From NCBI GenBank assembly GCA_963766175.1, contig CAVXZE010000002.1, positions 1 through 64,000 on the forward strand: a DNA stretch of 64,000 nt. The letters run 5' to 3'. Within the stretch, counting starts at the first letter, position 1. Each line of letters opens with the position of its first letter. Below, piece by piece: positions 50,321 through 59,594 of the stretch. The notes beneath the pieces were generated by a model that saw nothing but the letters and a program-made list of their open reading frames with translations, was not told the DNA's origin and did no database searches. A program made the translations under genes and the position numbers. The DNA comes from CAVXZE01 sp963766175 (GTDB lineage: Bacteria > Myxococcota_A > UBA9160 > UBA6930).

Positions 50321-53300
50321 CTAGCTTAGCGACTGTCCGATGCCAGCGAGAATCGAGCGAACCTCGGCGGTGGTCTGGTAGCGGTCGTCGGGACTCTTTG
50401 CCATCAGGCGCAGGACCAGCTCGACCATGGGATCGGGGAGATTCTCTGCGTGCAGCCTGGGATCCGGCGGGGCAGTGTGCCGGTGGTGAAACAGCACATC
50501 GCCCTTGCCGAAGGGAACCCGCCCGGTCAGCAGCTCGAAGAGCGTCACGCCGAAGGCGTAGAGATCCGCGCGGTGGTCGACCGACTCACCCGCGGCCTGC
50601 TCCGGCGCCATGTAGTAGGGCGTCCCACCGACCACCGTCGTCGACCGCCGCACCTCCTCGATCATCTTCGCCAGGCCGAAGTCCATGATCTTCACCGTCC
50701 GGTCCTTGGTGAAGTAGAGATTCGCGGTCTTGATGTCGCGATGGACGATGCGTTGCTCGTGGGCGTACTGGAGGCCGGCCGCCACCTGCACGCCGAGCCG
50801 CGCCACGTCGCGCGGAATCAGCTGGCCGCGCTTCTTGAGGATCGCGTCGAAGGGGAGACCCTCGAGGAGCTCCATGGTGATGTAGTAGTTGTCGTTCTCC
50901 TGGTCAGCATCGAAGAGAGTGACGATGTTCTGGTGATTCAGTGCGGCCACTGCGCGGGCCTCGCGGAGAAACAGCTCGATCGCGGTCGGGTGATCCCTCA
51001 AGTTGTCGGGCAATCTCTTGAGCGCCACCACCCGGCCGAGCCGTCGATCACGCGCCTTGTAGACGACGCCCATCCCGCCGCGACCGATCTCTTCGATCAG
51101 CTCGTAGCGGCTCTCCCGCCGCGGCTCCCCCCGCACCTTCGTGACTCCCTGGCTCAGGAATCCGGAGGCCTCGCTGGTCTGCTCCCGCTCGCTCAGCTGG
51201 GCCCGCAGGGACTCGAGCTTCTCGGCCACCCGCGGATACTGGTAGTCGCGCTTGCGGATCCCCTCGAAGATCTCGACGGCCGCATCCAGGCGGCCGACGC
51301 TCTCGAGCAGGTTCCCCAGCTGCTCTAGGATCTCGAGAGGTGCGGCTTCCTCACCGAACGCAGTCATCGCCTCCTCGGCCTTCTGGGCGGCGAGCTCGAA
51401 CTCCTCGCGCCGCGCGAAGACCTCGGCGAGCATGCGGCAGGCGTTTCCGTATTCCAGGTCGCGGGTGTCCAGCAGCTGGAAATTACGAATCGCCCGCTCC
51501 TCGTCCTCGATCTCGAGGGCGACGTTGGCCGCCTCGAAGTAGTCCCCGGTCTTCTCCAAGAGCTCGACCACCTTCTCGAGGCAGCCGGCCTGCCTGTAGG
51601 CCTCGGTGGCGTTCTGGTAGTCGTAGGCGGCCTCGTAAGCCTCGGCCGCCTTCAGATTCTCCCCCGCCTTCTGGTAGCGCTCGGCGGCCTTCTGGTAGTC
51701 ACCCGCCTCCAGGTAGAGGTTGGCCGAGTGGCCGGCGTACTCGTCGTCGACCAGCTCCGCCGCTTCCGTCAGGCGTCCGGCGGCCTGCAGGTAGGCGGCG
51801 GCCTTCCCCGAGTCTCCACGCAGCTTGTGGTACTCGGCGCGAATCGAATTCGCGATCTCGGTCTGCCCGCTCTCTGCCAGGGCCGTGCTGGCGGCGGTGA
51901 GATCGCCGTGGATGTAGTGCTCCACCGCCTCCGGGCAACCACTGAAGAGCAGACCCTCGTCCCCGTAGAGCGGGAAGGTGAGAAAGATTCCCTCGAGCTC
52001 TTCGACCCTGACCTGCCGCTCGTAGACCCGATCTCCGTAGGCCACCACCACCACGTGGGTCCCCTTGCCGACGTAGAGCAGGGCCGAGTCCTCCCGCACG
52101 TAGCGGAGCGTGTCGGGACGCCCGCGCAGCGAAACGATCGCCTGGCCTGGAACACTCTCGGCTTCGGGCCGCTGAAGGCGAACATCGAGCGACGCCTCGC
52201 TGCGCCGGAAGTCGAAGATCACCTCCACTACCGAGCCGCGCTCGATCTGGACCTTCTTCTCCTCGACGTAGTTCCCGATCACCTCCTTGCTCGCCTCGTC
52301 CTGGAGAAGCCCGTGGACCCCCACGTAGTAGCTCCGGATCGGCAACAGTCTAAAGCGGGTCTCCTTGCCGACCATGTGACGGGCGTAGCGGGACCAGGAG
52401 CGCACCTTGCGCTCGAAGGCTCGTTCCTTGCTGCGCCCGGCTTTGGAGCGCGTCTCCTTCTTGGCCTTCTCGGGCTTGGTGGAAAGCTTGATGCTGAAGA
52501 ATCCCTTGGTGCCCTTCGCCGACTCGTACTCGAGCTTGACGACCAGGGTGCCCCATCCCCGAATCACCGGCAGTGAGAGCAACACCAGGATCAAGCCGTA
52601 GGGAGCCAGCGCCTTCCAGTTCCAGCGGGTCAGCCCCGCCGCTTCGGGCAGCGCCTGCGCGTTGGCGAGGATGAAGACACCGTCTGAGCTGCGACCGCCG
52701 AGGAGGCGCACCTCGACCGTCATGCCGCTCTCACCCGACTCGCGACTCAGTCGGGCCAGGAAGGTCGCGTCCACGCCCAGCATGTCGTTCACCAGGGCGA
52801 TCTCTTCGCGGCCGTGGGAGTAGGCGCGGAGGTCCGCGAGGACGCTTTCCAGCTCTGTCGGGATGGGCGGTGCCTCGATCAGCTCGAAGCGGCCCAGGAT
52901 GCTTTGGATCAGCAGGGATTCGATGGCCGAGTGATCCGGAGTACGGGGCAGCAGCCAGTCCTGGAGCCGGTGCTTCCAGTCGAGATGCTCGACGAGCCTC
53001 AACAGGACCACTCGACCGATCGGCTCGCGGGTTTGCGGGTGCCGGTCGGGAAAGCTGGCGATCAGACCGTCGAAGTCCGCGGCCGTCTCGGTCACCCCGA
53101 GTCCGGCCTCCTCCGACTCGGCCACCGCATCCATCGAGCCGGCTTGCGCGGTCTCCAGGCCGAGGCTGGCCGCGAGCATCCGCTGCTCCTCGGCGGCATC
53201 GGCATCCCCCTTCACCTCGTAGAGCTCGGCCAGAGCGGTTCGCAGAGGAGGATCCTCGGGCTCGATGGCGATCGCCCGCTGCAGGGAGTGCTCGGCCTGA

Positions 53301-54937
53301 TCGAGGTGGCCCTCGGATGCCTGGATGACGGACGCCTCGTGCAGCAGGATCACGCGGTCCAAGGGGGCGACGGCATCCGGCTCCAACGCCAGAAGAGCGG
53401 CCTCTGGATTGCCTTGCGCGCGATGGGCCCGCGCCAGACTGTGCCGCGAGCCTGCATCGGTGGGATCCAGAGCGACCGCCTTCTCCAGGAGAGGGATGGC
53501 TTCCTCGGAGCGGCTCGACTCGACCAGGACGGTGCCCAGAGTCTCGAGTGCCCAGCGGTGCTCGGGACGAAGCGCCAGGGCGGCGAGCAGCGTCTTCTCG
53601 GCGCCGGCGTAGTCCCCGAGGCGGTGACGAGCGCGGCCCAGACCGGTGAGCGCGTCGGCGTTCTCGGGGTCGATCGAGACCGCATCCTGGTAGGAGAGAA
53701 GGGCCTTGCTGTAGTTCCCGGCACTTTCCTGCAGATCGCCCGTCTTGGCGTGGGCCGAAGCGGCGATGCTGGCGTCGAGCTCGCCGGCCTCCCGGTAGGC
53801 GCGCTGCGCGCGATCCGACTCGAGGCGTCGGGCGCGAAGATCGCCGGCCCGGACCAGCAATTTGGCCCGCTCCTCCGGCGCCAGCTCGGTCAGTCGGGCG
53901 AGCTTCTCGTAGGGTTCGGGATCCTCCGGCGCCAGCTCGATGGCGCTGCGGTAGGCCAGCACCGCCTCGGCGCGGCCCCCACCGGCGGCCAGGAGCTCTG
54001 CACGCCCCAGCTGTGCGTCGCGGTTGGCGGGATCCAGCCGGGCGGCCTGGGTGTAGAGATCGAGGGCGCGGTCGGGTCGAGCCCTGGTCAGCGCCGAGTC
54101 TGCGCCGGCCACGAGCATTACCGGATCGCGGCCCGCCACCAGAGCCTCCCTCACCTTCAACCAGTCGCGGTCCTTGGTTCCGCGCAGGTTCGCCAGACGG
54201 GAGCGCTCTGCGGCCGGCACCTTCCGGTTGGAGGCGGCAACCCGCTCGATCTCCCTCCGGAGAAAATCGGCGGTCCGGCCCGGACACTCCTCCAGCTCCT
54301 GCCAGGCCCGGACCAGCTCCAGAGCCTCGACCGCCTCGAGAGCCCGCCCGTAGGATCCGAGCTCCGGCAGACTCGGCGGCGGCTCCGCAGCGACGGAGTC
54401 GGGGGAAAAGCCAATCGAATCCAGCAGGCCAACCGCTGCATCCCTCAGCAGGACTCCGAGGTCCCCGGCGCTCCCCCGGGTCAGGGTTGCCGACACCACC
54501 GATCCGTCCGCCCCATCGTGGAGGCGGAGGCGAACCTCGGCCTCCCCGGACTGGTCGCGGAGCTCGGTCAGCAGGATCAGCGCGGCACCGCTGGTGGCGG
54601 CGAGGGCCGGAGCGTCGGAGCCCCGCAGCACCACTCGCTCGCCCTCGAGCACCCGCTCCGCAGCGGAGCGGACCTCGCCACGCCCAACCATCTCGACTCC
54701 GGCGCCGGCCAGCACCGCGTGCAGCCACTCCCGGGCTCCCTCGGCCACGGGTGCGAAGAGGCCCTGCGCCCGGGGCGGAGCCACGGCGAGTCCCCGACGC
54801 GGAGAGTTCGCGGTCTCAGCCGCGGCGGTGACCGTCAGCTGAGCGAACAGACAAAAGAGACATAGCGACGACAACAGCCATGCCCTGGCTCGGTGATGGA
54901 AGCTCACGAGTGGTTTCTTCGACCCGTCGCATCCCAC
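50321..54937 (-). CDS. giant TPR protein with C-terminal Ser/Thr protein kinase domain
   Basis: 1538 residues from GTG 54937 (GTG at residue 11 is also possible). Order: a hydrophobic export segment (about 18-40), an N-terminal region with SGAALILLTELRDQSGEAEV, TPR-like repeats (about 230-640), a membrane segment (about 775-795, LAPYGLILVLLSLPVI), a basic linker, a beta-rich part, further TPR-like repeats of the AYxxA type (about 1005-1245), then a complete Hanks-type kinase (about 1275-1535): GRGGMGVVYKA, VALK, HRDIKTAN, DFGLA and APEQ. If the first segment is exported, the long TPR half is outside and the kinase inside, a receptor-like layout opposite to the usual bacterial N-terminal kinase. 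Targets unknown. Confidence 0.85.
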   Translation of the reverse strand: MGCDGSKKPLVSFHHRARAWLLSSLCLFCLFAQLTVTAAAETANSPRRGLAVAPPRAQGLFAPVAEGAREWLHAVLAGAGVEMVGRGEVRSAAERVLEGERVVLRGSDAPALAATSGAALILLTELRDQSGEAEVRLRLHDGADGSVVSATLTRGSAGDLGVLLRDAAVGLLDSIGFSPDSVAAEPPPSLPELGSYGRALEAVEALELVRAWQELEECPGRTADFLRREIERVAASNRKVPAAERSRLANLRGTKDRDWLKVREALVAGRDPVMLVAGADSALTRARPDRALDLYTQAARLDPANRDAQLGRAELLAAGGGRAEAVLAYRSAIELAPEDPEPYEKLARLTELAPEERAKLLVRAGDLRARRLESDRAQRAYREAGELDASIAASAHAKTGDLQESAGNYSKALLSYQDAVSIDPENADALTGLGRARHRLGDYAGAEKTLLAALALRPEHRWALETLGTVLVESSRSEEAIPLLEKAVALDPTDAGSRHSLARAHRAQGNPEAALLALEPDAVAPLDRVILLHEASVIQASEGHLDQAEHSLQRAIAIEPEDPPLRTALAELYEVKGDADAAEEQRMLAASLGLETAQAGSMDAVAESEEAGLGVTETAADFDGLIASFPDRHPQTREPIGRVVLLRLVEHLDWKHRLQDWLLPRTPDHSAIESLLIQSILGRFELIEAPPIPTELESVLADLRAYSHGREEIALVNDMLGVDATFLARLSRESGESGMTVEVRLLGGRSSDGVFILANAQALPEAAGLTRWNWKALAPYGLILVLLSLPVIRGWGTLVVKLEYESAKGTKGFFSIKLSTKPEKAKKETRSKAGRSKERAFERKVRSWSRYARHMVGKETRFRLLPIRSYYVGVHGLLQDEASKEVIGNYVEEKKVQIERGSVVEVIFDFRRSEASLDVRLQRPEAESVPGQAIVSLRGRPDTLRYVREDSALLYVGKGTHVVVVAYGDRVYERQVRVEELEGIFLTFPLYGDEGLLFSGCPEAVEHYIHGDLTAASTALAESGQTEIANSIRAEYHKLRGDSGKAAAYLQAAGRLTEAAELVDDEYAGHSANLYLEAGDYQKAAERYQKAGENLKAAEAYEAAYDYQNATEAYRQAGCLEKVVELLEKTGDYFEAANVALEIEDEERAIRNFQLLDTRDLEYGNACRMLAEVFARREEFELAAQKAEEAMTAFGEEAAPLEILEQLGNLLESVGRLDAAVEIFEGIRKRDYQYPRVAEKLESLRAQLSEREQTSEASGFLSQGVTKVRGEPRRESRYELIEEIGRGGMGVVYKARDRRLGRVVALKRLPDNLRDHPTAIELFLREARAVAALNHQNIVTLFDADQENDNYYITMELLEGLPFDAILKKRGQLIPRDVARLGVQVAAGLQYAHEQRIVHRDIKTANLYFTKDRTVKIMDFGLAKMIEEVRRSTTVVGGTPYYMAPEQAAGESVDHRADLYAFGVTLFELLTGRVPFGKGDVLFHHRHTAPPDPRLHAENLPDPMVELVLRLMAKSPDDRYQTTAEVRSILAGIGQSLS

Positions 54938-55025
54938 AGTTAAGGGGAAAACCCGAAGCAGCCAGAGCCGTAGGGAAGTTCCCGCGGTGCGGATCGGCGA
55001 GGTGCCCTTGGGTTATCCTGGCCGG

Positions 55026-55655
55026 ATGGACGCCCCGGTCCGTCTCGACAGCGCCCTCCGCGAGCGCATCCGCCGTCACCTGGAAGCCCACGAGCGCGAG
55101 CAGACGGATCTCAGGAACCGGGGACACGCCGCGGTCGCCCTGACACTGGTGGCCGACGATCTGGACCGCCCTTGCTTCGTGCTGACCCGCCGCAATCCGC
55201 AGCTTCGCCGCCACGCTGGCCAGTGGGCGCTTCCCGGAGGACGCATCGACCCCGGGGAGTCGGCGGAGGAGGCGGCGCTGCGCGAACTCGATGAGGAGAT
55301 CGGACTCGCCGTTTCCGACTCCTCGGTACTCGGCTGCCTCGACGACTACCCGACCCGGTCGGGCTTCGTGATCACACCGGTGGTGGTCTGGGGTGGCTCC
55401 CCGGCCGAGTTCGATCCCAACCCGGAGGAGGTGGCGGAAGCGTTCCGGGTGCCCATCGCGGAGCTCGACCGCCCCGGAGTCCCGCGGCTGCGAAGCATCC
55501 CCGAGAGCGACCGCCCCGTGATCTCGATCCCCTTGCTGGGCTCGAACATCCACGCACCCACCGCGGCCATCCTCTACCAGCTCCGGGAGGTGGCGATCTG
55601 GGGACGCGAAACCCGGGTGGCGCACTTCGAGCAGCCGGTCTTCGCCTGGCGCTGA
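55026..55655 (+). CDS. NUDIX hydrolase, CoA-pyrophosphatase-like
   Basis: I start it at ATG 55026 (209 residues); the longer frame from 54987 adds non-family sequence. The Nudix box GGRIDPGESAEEAALRELDEEIGL (about residues 73-96) is complete, and the preceding RRNPQLRRHAGQWALPGG is characteristic of the CoA/NUDT7-NudL subgroup that splits CoA into 3',5'-ADP and phosphopantetheine. The residues C-terminal to the box (PVVVW, EEVAEAFRVPIAEL) also agree. It is divergent from the giant kinase gene with an 88-bp gap. Confidence 0.85.
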   Translation: MDAPVRLDSALRERIRRHLEAHEREQTDLRNRGHAAVALTLVADDLDRPCFVLTRRNPQLRRHAGQWALPGGRIDPGESAEEAALRELDEEIGLAVSDSSVLGCLDDYPTRSGFVITPVVVWGGSPAEFDPNPEEVAEAFRVPIAELDRPGVPRLRSIPESDRPVISIPLLGSNIHAPTAAILYQLREVAIWGRETRVAHFEQPVFAWR

Positions 55656-55695
55656 CGCCGAACCCTGGAGCCGGCTGAGACGGGACGGTTACGGC

Positions 55696-57012
55696 TCACG
55701 GAACAGGAGGAGCCGCAAGCGCTCGGGGCGTGCGAACCGACGGCGGAAACTCCCGACGGGCAAACACGGTGATCTGCTTCCCGGCGACCTCCTCGGCGAT
55801 GCGGCGGAAGCGCTCACCGCTGACCGCGCCGCGCTCGCTGCAGAGACGCCTCACCACATCGTCTAGGCTCGCTTCGCCACCGGTGGCGGCCTCGATCTGC
55901 TCGTCGATCTCGCGAAGCAGGACGACGGCTCGCGCCGTGACGGCGCCGCCCACGTCTTCCCGCGCCAGGCTCACCACGCCCCGGCCCTTCTCCTCCAGGC
56001 GGCGCACGGCCTTGGCGTAGCGACGGCGGCTCACGGTCTTCGAGCGCACCAGAAGCTCGAGGGAGTAGAGCTCCGCGAGACCCTCGACCACCCAGTCACC
56101 GTCATCACCGGACCGGGCGCCCATCACCGCATGCATGAGCTCGTGAAGGATCGGGCTGCTGAGATCCGTGGAGATCAGGGGACGATCCCCGTGGACGAAG
56201 ACCGAGTTGGGTCCGGACAGCCCGCCTCGCCACATCGGGTCGCCGGCGCTCACCACCTGGATGCGGGCGGGAAGCTCACCGAGGATCTTGCGCAGTGTGG
56301 GGAGGGTCCAGCGCAGCAAGGCGAGGTTGTCGTGGCGGCGAAGGTGTTGTCCCACCGGGCCGGCGACCGACACCCGCGTCCTGGAAATGCGCTCGCGCAG
56401 GACACCGATCTTTCCGACCACCATCCAGCCCTCGGGACGGTCGAAGCGCCGATGGGGATCGTCGACGGCAAAGGTCCCGTCGGGAAGAAGCTCGTGGGGC
56501 ATGGCGGCCGACCAGCCCTCGGGAAGCCGGAGCCGGAGGCGCGAGCTGGAGTGCGCCCCCACCTCCGTGCGGACGTGAACCGGCGGGACCAGGTCGTCTC
56601 CGCGAAAAAGCGCCCAGTTCTCGGCACACCGCGCGTCGTAGCTCGAGCTGTTGCGAAGGTGATCGATCCAGAAGGAGTAACGCAGGACGCCACCTTCCCG
56701 GGGCGGCTCCCAGAGGACCGAATCCCCATTGACCTCGACCCTGCCGTCTCCGCGAAACTCGAAGTGTCGCACCGGATCGATGGCGAAGCGCAGCCAGCGC
56801 ACCCGATGGGCCCCCCGACCGAGGCGAATCGACACCTTGGCGAGACGCTCGGTGGGCACGACCCGCGCGTCGAAGAGGACCGAGTAGTTCGTCTTGACCG
56901 GCTCCTGCTGCCCCGATGCAGAGAGCGGCGCCAGCAGCGCGGCCACCAGGAGGACCGGCCACAGTGGGGCTCTGCGGACGTTCAGGACGGCTCCGAGTCC
57001 CGCAGCGATCAC
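55696..57012 (-). CDS. secreted M61-like zinc metallopeptidase
   Basis: 438 residues, beginning with a probable signal sequence (about 12-34, APLWPVLLVAALLAPLSASG). The zinc site is HELMHAVMG (HExxH near residue 291) followed by GDWVVEGLAELYSLEL, where the Glu of WVVEGLAEL serves as third ligand, the gluzincin pattern of M61 glycyl aminopeptidases. A beta-rich N-terminal half fits M61, but the C-terminal PDZ of many members is missing. Its start overlaps the stop of the ATP-grasp gene by 4 bp (ATGA), making it the fourth gene of that operon. Confidence 0.78.
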   Translation of the reverse strand: MIAAGLGAVLNVRRAPLWPVLLVAALLAPLSASGQQEPVKTNYSVLFDARVVPTERLAKVSIRLGRGAHRVRWLRFAIDPVRHFEFRGDGRVEVNGDSVLWEPPREGGVLRYSFWIDHLRNSSSYDARCAENWALFRGDDLVPPVHVRTEVGAHSSSRLRLRLPEGWSAAMPHELLPDGTFAVDDPHRRFDRPEGWMVVGKIGVLRERISRTRVSVAGPVGQHLRRHDNLALLRWTLPTLRKILGELPARIQVVSAGDPMWRGGLSGPNSVFVHGDRPLISTDLSSPILHELMHAVMGARSGDDGDWVVEGLAELYSLELLVRSKTVSRRRYAKAVRRLEEKGRGVVSLAREDVGGAVTARAVVLLREIDEQIEAATGGEASLDDVVRRLCSERGAVSGERFRRIAEEVAGKQITVFARREFPPSVRTPRALAAPPVP

Positions 57013-58001
57013 GCGAGCCTCCGGCCTCGTGCGGCGCTGCGCGTGGCCGTGCCGGCGATCTCCTGACCCAGGGCGACCCGCTCCACCACCGGGAGACGTT
57101 GCTCGCCATCCCGTTGGGGCGATCCCAGCCGCGCGTCCACGGCTTCCAGGCGCGGCCGCAGACCGGCGGCGTTGGCCAGCTGGATGGCGAGACCGGGCCG
57201 CGCGTTGAGCTCCAGGATCATCGGCCCACTCAGGGCGTCGATGACCACGTCGGCACCCACGTAGCCAAGCCGCGTCTCGTCCGAGGCGGCGACGGCGATT
57301 GCCATCACCCGTCCAAGACCTTGGATCTTCCTACCGATCAACTCTTCGCCGTTGTCCGGGTTCTCCCGGATCGGGGTCCCGCGGATCACGGCGTGGTTGG
57401 TGATGCCTGTGACCAGGTCGACCCCCACTCCCACGGCGCCTTGGTGAAGATTCGCGCGCCCGCCGGAGCGCTGTGTCGGGATCCGCATCATCGTCATCAC
57501 CGGGACCCCCCGATAGACGATCACCCGGATGTCGGGAACGCCGGCGGGGGACAGCCTGGCCAGCGACAGCTCGATCTGCAGGCGTTCCTCCACCATCGCC
57601 GCATCCGCACGACCCGCCAGGGAATAGAGGCCGGAGATGATGCCCGAGGCGTGATAGAGAAACTGGTCGCGGGAGTACACGCGGCCGGTGGAGCTGAGGA
57701 AGCCGTTCCCCTTGCGCTCCATCAGCACCAGGATCCCGTTGCCCATGGCTCCGCGGGCCGGCTTGAGCACGAAGGAGTCGCAGTCGGCCAGGGCCGGGAG
57801 CAGGCCGCGCATCTCGAAGTGGTGGTTGGCCACCGCCAGCAGACGCGGCACCGGAATGCCCGCCGCCTCGCAGAGGCGCTTGGTGGCGATCTTGTCGTCC
57901 ACCAGCGGATAGTGGCGCCTGTCGTTCCACTTCATCGTGTAATGAATGTTGCGGCGATTGATCCCAAGGACTCCGAAGCGGCGAAGAGCGTCGCGCATCA
58001 T
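57009..58001 (-). CDS. RimK/alpha-L-glutamate-ligase-like ATP-grasp protein
   Basis: 330 residues, ATP-grasp fold: KRLCEAAGIPVPRLLAVA (about 38-55), SFVLKPARGAMGNGILVL with the ATP-binding Lys and Gly loop, DIRVIVYRGVPVMTMMRIPT, and DVVIDALSGPMILELNARPGLAIQLANAAGL with the Mg-binding Glu-x-Asn. This is the TIGR02291/ATPgrasp_ST type, which in other proteobacteria is encoded next to the 7TM transglutaminase-like protein, as here (4-bp overlap). It is predicted to form an amide bond between amino-acid-like substrates, but the product is not known. Confidence 0.83.
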   Translation of the reverse strand: MMRDALRRFGVLGINRRNIHYTMKWNDRRHYPLVDDKIATKRLCEAAGIPVPRLLAVANHHFEMRGLLPALADCDSFVLKPARGAMGNGILVLMERKGNGFLSSTGRVYSRDQFLYHASGIISGLYSLAGRADAAMVEERLQIELSLARLSPAGVPDIRVIVYRGVPVMTMMRIPTQRSGGRANLHQGAVGVGVDLVTGITNHAVIRGTPIRENPDNGEELIGRKIQGLGRVMAIAVAASDETRLGYVGADVVIDALSGPMILELNARPGLAIQLANAAGLRPRLEAVDARLGSPQRDGEQRLPVVERVALGQEIAGTATRSAARGRRLA

Positions 58002-59581
58002 CGGCCCCCGACGCCCAGCGTCTGCTGGGCGAATCCGCGGAAGCGGAGAAGATCGGAGACGCGATAGCCCGTATAGCCGCCGATCAGCACCAGAACGCCC
58101 ATCACCAAGATCACGAGCTCGGGAAAGGTGAACATCAGATACTCGGCTCGCTCACTGCGGAAGACCGGGTAGATGGCCACCGCCACCAGGACCGAGAAGG
58201 TGGCGGGCACCAGCGCCCGGCGAAGCCCCTCCTCGGCGATGGTGATCGAGAAGCGCTCTACGAGCATGGTGAGGATCACGATGGGAAGAACCAGACCCGC
58301 GAAAAACTCGCGGTTTTCGCTGTCTCGACCGACCAGGGCGAGCCCCGTCACGGTCAGAACCACCAGACAGAGCAGGATCGAGAGGCGCGGCACCATCAGC
58401 AGCCGCAGCCGCTCCAGGGCGAGGCGCCCCAGCACACCCAGGAAGAGCACGAAGGCCACCAGCGCGAGGCCAATTCCCAGGGAGAAGCCGCGCAGGGCCA
58501 GTGCGATGAGGACAGGCATGAAGGTTCCGAAGGTGGGAATCCCGATCACGTTGCGGAAGAAGGCGACAAAAAGCGCACCGATGGGAAGCAGCAGCAGCAC
58601 GCGCAGCGCCGCCTGGGAGGGAACCGGCAGCCGGTAGAGGGAAAGCCAGGCGAGGATTGGATTGTCGGGGGCGAGCATGTTCGCGATCTCTTCGGGGCGA
58701 AGATATTCGTGCATGGAGCGGTAGCGATGGCCGACGGCGCGGACCCCCGTCGCCTCCACCAGCGGACTCTCGGCGTCACCGAGAACGACCAGGTTCGGCG
58801 GGCGCGTCGCGAAGAAGTCGCCGGCGCTCGACATCGGGAGCCAGCTGTCGCCCACGTAGGCCTCGCTCCAGATTCGCGCCTCGGGATCTGTGCCCTCGCG
58901 CAGCTCGAGGCCGCGGATGTTGCGGGCCGGAATACCCGAGGCGCGGAGCAGAGTCACCAGCAGCCGCTCCTTGCCCTCGGGGCTGCCCTCCCGCTGAGCG
59001 AGGGTCAGCAACGCGTCCTTCCCGGCTGTGGGCACAGTGGCGATCTCATGGCTCACGAAGGAGTAGAGAGTTCGAATCCGCGCCGGCACGTCCGAAGAGA
59101 TCGGAAGACCAATCCCTTCGAGGAGATCGACCACCTCCGGAGCGCTGGAGGGAAAGTCCGGTGTCGGCTGGCCGTACTTGCGGCGGATCGACTCGGGTGG
59201 AGCCGGAACCTCGTCGCGGGGAAGGGAGGTAGTCACCCCGTAGATCTGGGCGCGAAAGTCGTAGACGATCTCGTGGATGTCCTCGAGCCACCCCGTCCAC
59301 ACGCCGATCCGGGCCTCCTCGGTGCTACGGATCGAGAAGTCCAGCCGATCCGAGGAGGAGCGCTCGTCGAAGACAGCCTGGCCATCGGCGGACGAGGGAA
59401 GAAGCGCCCGGACGCTTCCCCGCCGACCTTCGCCACGGACCTTGATGCGAAGCTCGACCTGCCAGGAGCCGATGCTCTGCGTCGGCGCCAGCGGGAGCTC
59501 GTAGACCAGGGTCTTGGCGAGAAACACCGCCACCCCGATTGCGATCAAGACGGCCCCCGTAACGGCTACCGCCCGGCTCAT
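57998..59581 (-). CDS. inactive transglutaminase-like protein fused to seven-TM domain
   Basis: 527 residues: N-terminal TM (about 5-25), an extracytoplasmic beta region, a transglutaminase-like part (about 180-270, ALLTLAQREGSPEGKERLLVTLLRASGIPAR) in which the place of the catalytic Cys reads SPEGKE, so it is catalytically dead as is usual for this family, then seven hydrophobic helices (about 320-520). It overlaps the ATP-grasp gene by 4 bp and follows the aspartoacylase-like gene by 13 bp. The group is known from comparative genomics as a linked trio; its role in the membrane is not established. Confidence 0.82.
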   Translation of the reverse strand: MSRAVAVTGAVLIAIGVAVFLAKTLVYELPLAPTQSIGSWQVELRIKVRGEGRRGSVRALLPSSADGQAVFDERSSSDRLDFSIRSTEEARIGVWTGWLEDIHEIVYDFRAQIYGVTTSLPRDEVPAPPESIRRKYGQPTPDFPSSAPEVVDLLEGIGLPISSDVPARIRTLYSFVSHEIATVPTAGKDALLTLAQREGSPEGKERLLVTLLRASGIPARNIRGLELREGTDPEARIWSEAYVGDSWLPMSSAGDFFATRPPNLVVLGDAESPLVEATGVRAVGHRYRSMHEYLRPEEIANMLAPDNPILAWLSLYRLPVPSQAALRVLLLLPIGALFVAFFRNVIGIPTFGTFMPVLIALALRGFSLGIGLALVAFVLFLGVLGRLALERLRLLMVPRLSILLCLVVLTVTGLALVGRDSENREFFAGLVLPIVILTMLVERFSITIAEEGLRRALVPATFSVLVAVAIYPVFRSERAEYLMFTFPELVILVMGVLVLIGGYTGYRVSDLLRFRGFAQQTLGVGGR

Positions 59582-59594
59582 CCGGATCTCCGCG

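Noticed and set aside
52814..54865. 683-residue plus-strand frame opposite the TPR kinase
   Set aside because: Antisense of the TPR region, no domain pattern.
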